Shown here one piece after another: positions 59,707 to 64,000 of a stretch of 64,000 nt of DNA. The translations under genes and the position numbers were made by a program. A model generated the notes under the pieces. It searched no databases. It had not been told where the DNA came from and saw only the letters and a list, made by a program, of their open reading frames with translations. Where the stretch lies: NCBI GenBank assembly GCA_949283125.1, contig CASDRK010000013.1, positions 26,014 to 90,013 of the forward strand. The letters run 5' to 3'. The stretch comes from an uncultured Clostridia bacterium (GTDB lineage Bacteria > Bacillota > Clostridia > Christensenellales > Borkfalkiaceae). Every line of letters starts with the position of its first letter. Positions within the stretch are counted from its first letter, which is position 1.

Positions 59707-59919
59707 TTATTTTATCTCTGCGGTCAAGATGTGAAATTTCTGACCGTTGGCGGCGGTGTAAGTTATGCCGTCGCATGAACACTCACAGTCGCCGTCAAAG
59801 TATTCGGCTATCAGCGGCTGAAGGCTGCACAAAATATCCTCGGGTGAAATATGTAAATTTTCCAACTTCATTTGCGACAAAACTTTATCATTTGTAGAAT
59901 TTTTCGACACGTTTTCCAT
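59707..59919 (-). CDS. Hypothetical small protein
   Basis: 70 residues; the middle holds PEDILCSLQPLIAEYFDGDCECSCDG, and the end ANGQKFHILTAEIK looks like a short beta-sheet. The CxCxC cluster might bind metal. No family recognised. Ribosome site GGAGGT; promoter at 59974-60003. Confidence 0.6.
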   Translation of the reverse strand: MENVSKNSTNDKVLSQMKLENLHISPEDILCSLQPLIAEYFDGDCECSCDGITYTAANGQKFHILTAEIK

Positions 59920-59949
59920 AACGTACCTCCGTTAAAATTTTTCTGCAAT

Positions 59950-60003
59950 AGTGCGCACTCATTGCGTACTTATATTATACCGTACCATCAAGGCAAATAG
60001 CAA
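59950..60003 (-). promoter_or_regulatory. Promoter of the 70-residue gene with operator-like palindrome
   Basis: TTGCTA (60003-59998), 18 bp, TATAAT (59979-59974). AGTGCGCACT (59950-59959) is a perfect palindrome framed by GCAAT and ATTGC, just downstream of the -10; a good site for the divergent XRE regulator. Confidence 0.55.
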
Positions 60004-60054
60004 GGAATATTTGCCAAAATGGGGCATAATTTTTTGTAGAAAAAGGTCTTTGTT

Positions 60055-60495
60055 ATGGTTATTTTGTCGAAATTTTCTGAAACGTTAAATGAGCTGATTT
60101 TTGATAATGGTCTGACGGCAAAATCATTAGCCGAAGCATTAAATGCCGAACCTTCTACAATTACAAGATATTTACGAGGCGAGCGCGTGCCGTCAGTAGA
60201 AAGCCTTGTTGCCATTGCTGAACACTTCAAATGCAGCACTGATTTTCTGCTCGGCAGGACGGAAGAAAACAAAGAGCAGACATTTAAAACCTGTCCTCCG
60301 TTCAATGAGCAGATTGAATTTTTAAAAGATTATTTTAAATGTTCTTCGTATAAAATTTATCACGGCACCGGCATATCAAAAAGCCGATATTACGATTGGA
60401 AGAATGGTAAGCGTGCACCAACCGTTGATAATATTGTGAGGTTGGCGGAACTGTTTGAGTGCAGCACCGATTTTATCCTCGGCCGTGAATTATAA
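60055..60495 (+). CDS. XRE regulator with two helix-turn-helix domains
   Basis: 146 residues made of two Cro/CI-like domains: 1-70 (LTAKSLAEALNAEPSTITRYLRG, CSTDFLLGRTEE) and 80-146 (ISKSRYYDWKNGKRAPTVDN, CSTDFILGREL). The repeated CSTDFxLGR ending shows an internal duplication. The upstream ribosome site is weak (AAAAGG). It may control the divergent 70-residue gene. Confidence 0.85.
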   Translation: MVILSKFSETLNELIFDNGLTAKSLAEALNAEPSTITRYLRGERVPSVESLVAIAEHFKCSTDFLLGRTEENKEQTFKTCPPFNEQIEFLKDYFKCSSYKIYHGTGISKSRYYDWKNGKRAPTVDNIVRLAELFECSTDFILGREL

Positions 60496-60526
60496 AAGAG
60501 AAGGCTAGTTTTTAGCCTTCTCTTTT
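60494..60526. terminator. Bidirectional terminator between XRE gene and reverse transcriptase
   Basis: A perfect 14-bp stem (60494-60507 with 60513-60526), A4 on the left, T4 on the right. It overlaps the last codons of both converging genes. Confidence 0.88.
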
Positions 60527-61935
60527 AATTGGCGCTGTTTTTCTACCTGTGATATTGTTTTATTTATAATCTTACTGATGCGACCCTTTCGTTTTATAAA
60601 ATAATCTTGAATGGCTTCTTCTCCGCGGAATATTTTCATACTCCGCTTTATATATGAATTAAATGTTGACTTGCGCTGCCCATTCATATCAACCCTATAA
60701 ACGGGATAATAAGTACGTTTTACTCCATTAAGACTAATATTGACCTTGCTACCATCTTTTCGTAGTTTGTAGCCTTTTTTAAACTTATAGAGTCTGCGCG
60801 TTTTGTGTGCTATCTTATTTTCATTTCTATGCTTTGTTTTATTTCTCAGATCGATATTTTTACCATTATAGCTAAAACCTAAAAAGTTGATACTACAACA
60901 AAGTTTATCCCCATTTTTATTGGTATTATAATGACCATCTGAAGCTAAAGAATAAATTTTACCTTCGTTTACAAACGCACATTTAGTTTTCTCTTTTTTA
61001 AGTAAAAGTCGTCCTTTGTTGCCAATATCCTCAGTAATACCAAACACAATTTTAATTTTATCTTCTAACTCACTTTCCGTCTGGTTAGGAATGATAAAAA
61101 TAAAATCATCGGAATACCTCATATAAAAAGCATTCTGCTCTTCACACATTTTCTTCATTAGCGAATCAAATTCTATCATATACACATTCGCCAAAACCCC
61201 GCTTATAGGCGAGCCCTGGGGAATGCCATAATTAGAGCGGATATTACTTGCTTGTCTGATCCATTTAGGGTGCTTCCGCCTTATTTCTTCTAATGAAAAT
61301 GCTACTTCCTGCTTATTTAACTGTCGCAATGTTGTAGGCAATGTACTATCTCCCAAACTCTTATTATAATTAAGAATCTGCTCAATATTTACATAGGAAG
61401 CATTACAGATATTCTTATAGACCGCAAACCAATCAGGCGATAATTTGTTAACCTCTAATACTTTTTGCAGGCATTGCTTTAAGTATACATGATCAAGGTT
61501 ATCAAAAAAATTAGTAAAGTCGCCAACGACAACCAGAGAATTTAAGTTCATTTTGATGAACTTAAATGCTTCATAGGCAAAATCAATATTACATTTCCCT
61601 TTTTTATTTGTACGATAAGCAACAGCACAATTATCTATATTGTTCAATCCAGCATATGAATTATAATAATTATTTAGTAAATGAGCGTAATACTGATAAA
61701 TATATCTGTCAATATGAGCTGCGTAAAAAATTTCGCGCTTTTTTGGTTCTCGCTTTTCGTACACATCATCTTTTTCAGGAAAATATCTGTTTATTTTTTT
61801 AGTGAAATGCAGGAAAGGATAAAATCCATGCCTTACAACATAAGCTGGGTTTTGCGCACGCACTCGTCCTTCAGCAATACTTAATCTTTTGTCAAAATGT
61901 GCATAACCTTTGTATTTGTAAAAGCTCTTTCCCAT
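60505..61935 (-). CDS. Reverse transcriptase, defence-associated type
   Basis: 476 residues. Palm motifs: VVVGDFTNFFDNLDH (D139), GIPQGSPISG (237-246) and the active centre YSDD (274-277). Upstream comes the finger region KREIFYAAHIDRYIYQYYAHLL; the C-terminus is a basic helical domain (KTRRLYKFKKGY). No maturase, endonuclease or integrase domain, so it is not a group II intron protein. By overall layout it resembles the single-gene defence RTs (UG/DRT group, possibly DRT2-like), which I infer without a search. GGAGAGGAA precedes ATG. A structured non-coding region lies directly upstream. Confidence 0.85.
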   Translation of the reverse strand: MGKSFYKYKGYAHFDKRLSIAEGRVRAQNPAYVVRHGFYPFLHFTKKINRYFPEKDDVYEKREPKKREIFYAAHIDRYIYQYYAHLLNNYYNSYAGLNNIDNCAVAYRTNKKGKCNIDFAYEAFKFIKMNLNSLVVVGDFTNFFDNLDHVYLKQCLQKVLEVNKLSPDWFAVYKNICNASYVNIEQILNYNKSLGDSTLPTTLRQLNKQEVAFSLEEIRRKHPKWIRQASNIRSNYGIPQGSPISGVLANVYMIEFDSLMKKMCEEQNAFYMRYSDDFIFIIPNQTESELEDKIKIVFGITEDIGNKGRLLLKKEKTKCAFVNEGKIYSLASDGHYNTNKNGDKLCCSINFLGFSYNGKNIDLRNKTKHRNENKIAHKTRRLYKFKKGYKLRKDGSKVNISLNGVKRTYYPVYRVDMNGQRKSTFNSYIKRSMKIFRGEEAIQDYFIKRKGRISKIINKTISQVEKQRQLKEKAKN

Positions 61936-61945
61936 ATTTCCTCTC

Positions 61946-62132
61946 CAAAAAAGCAGATATCCGTCGCAGATAAACCAGCAATCTCTTGGCGCGACGGATA
62001 CACATCTCCCATTACGGGAACTAATTTGCGCTAATAGTAGCGCATATTAAGCTGGTCCCTCTTATTACTGCTGTGCTATAATAATAGCAGGCGCGATTAT
62101 AAGGACGATAAAGTAAAGAATTCTTTACTTTA
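61946..62132 (-). ncRNA. Candidate non-coding RNA upstream of the reverse transcriptase
   Basis: On the minus strand four hairpins follow each other: a perfect 26-bp palindrome (62132-62107, centre GAATTC), TGCTAT/ATAGCA (62088-62073), TGCGCTA/TAGCGCA with ATAG loop (62043-62026), and a 10-bp stem (61999-61990 with 61966-61957) followed by six T (61951-61946), a terminator-like end 10 bases before the ribosome site of the RT gene. The region 62133-62420 also lacks genes; it holds TTTGTCA/TGACAAA (62229-62261) and no open frame I trust. Its 5' end is not known. Confidence 0.5.
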
Positions 62133-62420
62133 TTGTACTTCTCTTGTTCATCTGGCGAGGGTAACTGCAATGGCAATAAATTTCTTTATCACCTATTCAC
62201 AACCTGATGACACACACCTATTGATAGAATTTGTCATATATGTAGCTAAATTGCTTGACAAACTCTTACCAATTACCTTATCGGCGTACACATGTACCCT
62301 TTAAGTAATGAGAATAAATATCCTCACTTGATATAAATATAAACTATTTATTGCAATATTAAACAAAACTACCAAATTTTACAATAAAATATTTCTATGG
62401 CGTGTATTCCCGCATTAAGA

Positions 62421-63638
62421 CTATTTGCTCTTTCTGGTTACAAAATTGCGCGTGGCGGTGTTGGTGGGTTTGACGGGAGGTTTGTAGTCGGCGGCGTAAT
62501 CGGGGTGGAGCTTTAAGTACTTTCTGAAGCGGGCGAGAATCTTCTCCCTTCCGTGTGGGAACAGCAGATTATCACGGTATTCGGCGACGGTCATCCCCCT
62601 GGCCTTCGCCGCTTTTTTTACCGTTTTGATGAATTCTTCATTTGGACTGTTGTCGCGGATGCCGAACCGCCGGACAATGCTGTTGACCTTGATTTCGAGC
62701 GCGATAAAAAGCTGCCGCGACCAGATACGCAGTTTTGCGGCGTGCTTTTTATATAGCTGATAGCTTATTTTATTGAGCGCTGTTTTGGGGTTCAGTGTGG
62801 GTTTGGTTTCGGCGGAAAAGTATTCATACGCCCAAAGAAAACAGAACTTTATCAGCTTCTGTTGCCCGCGCATCAGGTAGAGGTAACGCAGCTGCATTTC
62901 CTGCGGCATGCTCAGGAGAAAATCATAGACAAAGACATCGGCGAAGCTTTCGCACTTGCCCGTGCGGATAAAACGGTTGCACTGCATAATCGCTTTGATT
63001 TGCGTCTTCGTGCGCTCGCCGTCGTCAAGCATGTCGTACTCGATTTTGTCCTCGATAAATCTCATTCGCCGCGTGATATGTGCCTCCGAAAGTCCCATAA
63101 CGGCGGCAATTTGCTTTTGCTTCATATGCTTTTCGCGGCTGTATAAAAATATGTCGAGGTCCTCGTCCGACAGCGTGTTCAGCATGCGTTCCAAATCGAA
63201 AGCGTTTACCCAGAAGGGCTCGTGGTTGAACCTGTCCCAATTGCCCATAATCGCATAAAAGGGGTTGACTTGCTTGTCCTTAATTCTGATATTGAACTCT
63301 AACTGCTGGTCTTCGAAGCGGTTTGTATTGAAATCTTCCTTGTCCTTGTTATGGAGCTTCTGGAACTGTTCAAGGGTGACCTCCACGCTTTTGCGCGAGA
63401 CGTGCTCATCGTAAACCTTGACGTATTTATTGCCGACTTTAACAGCGCGGGGAGTGAAATAGCTCTCCATATAATAGTAATGGTAGTAACCCTCGCGGTC
63501 GGCGGGAACGAGTTTGCGGTTTAAAAGGTATGGCGAAAAATAGCCGAACTCGCGCACAAACGGCGGCTTGCGCTGCTTTTTGATATGGGTAGGTCTGAAT
63601 TTGAAAGTTGGCTTGTCGTCATAATATTCATCATTCAT
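62421..63638 (-). CDS. Hypothetical protein with sigma-factor-like helix-turn-helix
   Basis: 405 basic residues. Residues about 155-205 (LERMLNTLSDEDLDIFLYSREKHMKQKQIAAVMGLSEAHITRRM in context) have the sigma-70 region 4-type helix-turn-helix pattern; the C-terminus has MTVAEYRDNLLFPHGREKILARFRKYL. The N-terminal 100 residues are Tyr-rich and unassigned. ATG 63638 lies 7 bases after TATAAT, so the mRNA seems leaderless. It may be a regulator of a mobile element; no family name can be given. Confidence 0.65.
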   Translation of the reverse strand: MNDEYYDDKPTFKFRPTHIKKQRKPPFVREFGYFSPYLLNRKLVPADREGYYHYYYMESYFTPRAVKVGNKYVKVYDEHVSRKSVEVTLEQFQKLHNKDKEDFNTNRFEDQQLEFNIRIKDKQVNPFYAIMGNWDRFNHEPFWVNAFDLERMLNTLSDEDLDIFLYSREKHMKQKQIAAVMGLSEAHITRRMRFIEDKIEYDMLDDGERTKTQIKAIMQCNRFIRTGKCESFADVFVYDFLLSMPQEMQLRYLYLMRGQQKLIKFCFLWAYEYFSAETKPTLNPKTALNKISYQLYKKHAAKLRIWSRQLFIALEIKVNSIVRRFGIRDNSPNEEFIKTVKKAAKARGMTVAEYRDNLLFPHGREKILARFRKYLKLHPDYAADYKPPVKPTNTATRNFVTRKSK

Positions 63639-63644
63639 AGCAAC

Positions 63645-63653
63645 ATTATAACA
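63645..63653 (-). promoter_or_regulatory. Extended -10 promoter of the sigma-like gene
   Basis: TGT-TATAAT on the minus strand (63653-63645); the expected start base is the A of ATG 63638. No good -35 box. Confidence 0.5.
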
Positions 63654-63722
63654 TAGTATATATGACAAAAATAGGCATAATTAAAGAATTTTTCAGCGAT
63701 TTTTAAAAATTTTTTTGCAAAA

Positions 63723-63932
63723 TTTTTAATTGACTGAAATTTTCTATAAAAATTTTATCTACTTAATTAGCGGGAACTATATATTTCGGTGTTTCGAGTT
63801 GTTTAAACATGCAAAGGTCAGAATTTAACCGAATGAAATCATAGAATCTCGCCGAATGAAAAAAATTTTAAAGAAATTTTAATTTGCCTGAAATTTTAGA
63901 TAAAATTTAAATCTACTTATATAGCAGGAACT
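63723..63932. repeat. Two imperfect direct repeats of about 56 bp
   Basis: 63723-63778 and 63876-63932 share TGAAATTTT, ATCTACTTA and AG-(A/G)-GGAACT in the same order and spacing. They lie in AT-rich DNA without a gene (63639-64000). CCGAATGAAA also occurs twice between them. Confidence 0.6.
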
Positions 63933-63957
63933 TTACATTTTAATATAAGCCAATGAA

Positions 63958-63993
63958 GGGCGGCGGTTGCTTTAATGCAACCGCCGCCCTTTT
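63958..63993 (+). terminator. Strong hairpin with T-tract at the right edge
   Basis: A perfect 13-bp GC stem (63958-63970 with 63977-63989), TTTAAT loop and four T. Confidence 0.8.
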
Positions 63994-64000
63994 GCGTGCA

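Noticed and set aside
60505-61935. Group II intron-encoded protein or retron with a standard msr-msd
   Set aside because: No maturase X or endonuclease domain and no domain V/VI intron fold nearby; the typical retron msr-msd with paired ends flanking the RT start could not be confirmed by eye.

Overview
The window reads as one chromosomal segment of a GC-rich anaerobic Firmicute, probably a gut or plant-fibre Clostridia relative. Support for this: strong GGAGG ribosome sites, TTGACA/TATAAT-type promoters with 17-bp spacing, a manganese riboswitch of the Firmicutes type, a 4Fe-4S ferredoxin, DUF4250, YitT and MATE proteins, and heavy use of ATA for isoleucine. I cannot name the genus. The first ~41 kb is GC-rich and mostly housekeeping or catabolic. 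From ~41.5 kb to the right edge the DNA becomes clearly AT-richer and carries accessory and defence genes.

Layout. 0-11.3 kb: pectin and uronate catabolism. A pectinesterase faces a minus-strand operon (eda-VOC, kdgK, a sugar isomerase, kduI, a shared ABC ATPase, uxaB, uxaA, uxaC). Galacturonate goes through UxaC, UxaB and UxaA, and unsaturated uronates through KduI and KduD (kduD lies at 15.2 kb). Both routes meet at 2-keto-3-deoxygluconate, which KdgK and Eda convert to pyruvate and glyceraldehyde 3-phosphate. 11.3-14.4 kb: a yybP-ykoY-type manganese riboswitch controls a P-type Ca/Mn ATPase. 14.5-15.25 kb: non-coding DNA with a 67-bp tandem array and matched inverted repeats. 15.2-34.7 kb: kduD, a polysaccharide deacetylase, two MATE pumps with a divergent AraC regulator, YitT, an alcohol dehydrogenase back to back with an asparaginase, RarA, an SbcC/SbcD-like pair, membrane proteins, MnmA, DUF4250, a peptidase T and tRNA-Arg. 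34.8-41.4 kb: two adjacent lipoproteins, one with a D,D-peptidase domain whose motifs are in circularly permuted order, then a DUF697 protein, RsmI, TrmN6 and a ferredoxin.

41.5-64 kb is an accessory island. Its left part is bracketed by two 170-bp direct repeats. The second repeat abuts the 3' half of a tRNA-Leu(UAA) gene, which points to integration at a tRNA. The island holds an XRE-regulator operon, a HipBA module and a decayed second copy (orphan HipB plus a hipA stub, both with the same paired operators), a complete Wadjet system (jetABCD) with two extra nuclease-like genes, a nuclease-DUF2075 helicase-like protein, and a reverse transcriptase preceded by a structured non-coding region.

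The best candidate for an undescribed system is the operon at 46.6-48.8 kb. A structured leader RNA with its own terminator precedes an RNase III with two double-stranded RNA-binding domains, a Thg1-like 3'-5' polymerase and a 60-residue protein with two ANQ-NPNN-YW repeats. The three genes are tightly coupled. I read this as a possible RNA cleavage and 5'-end repair or defence cassette. Gene identities come from motif reading; the joint function is inference.
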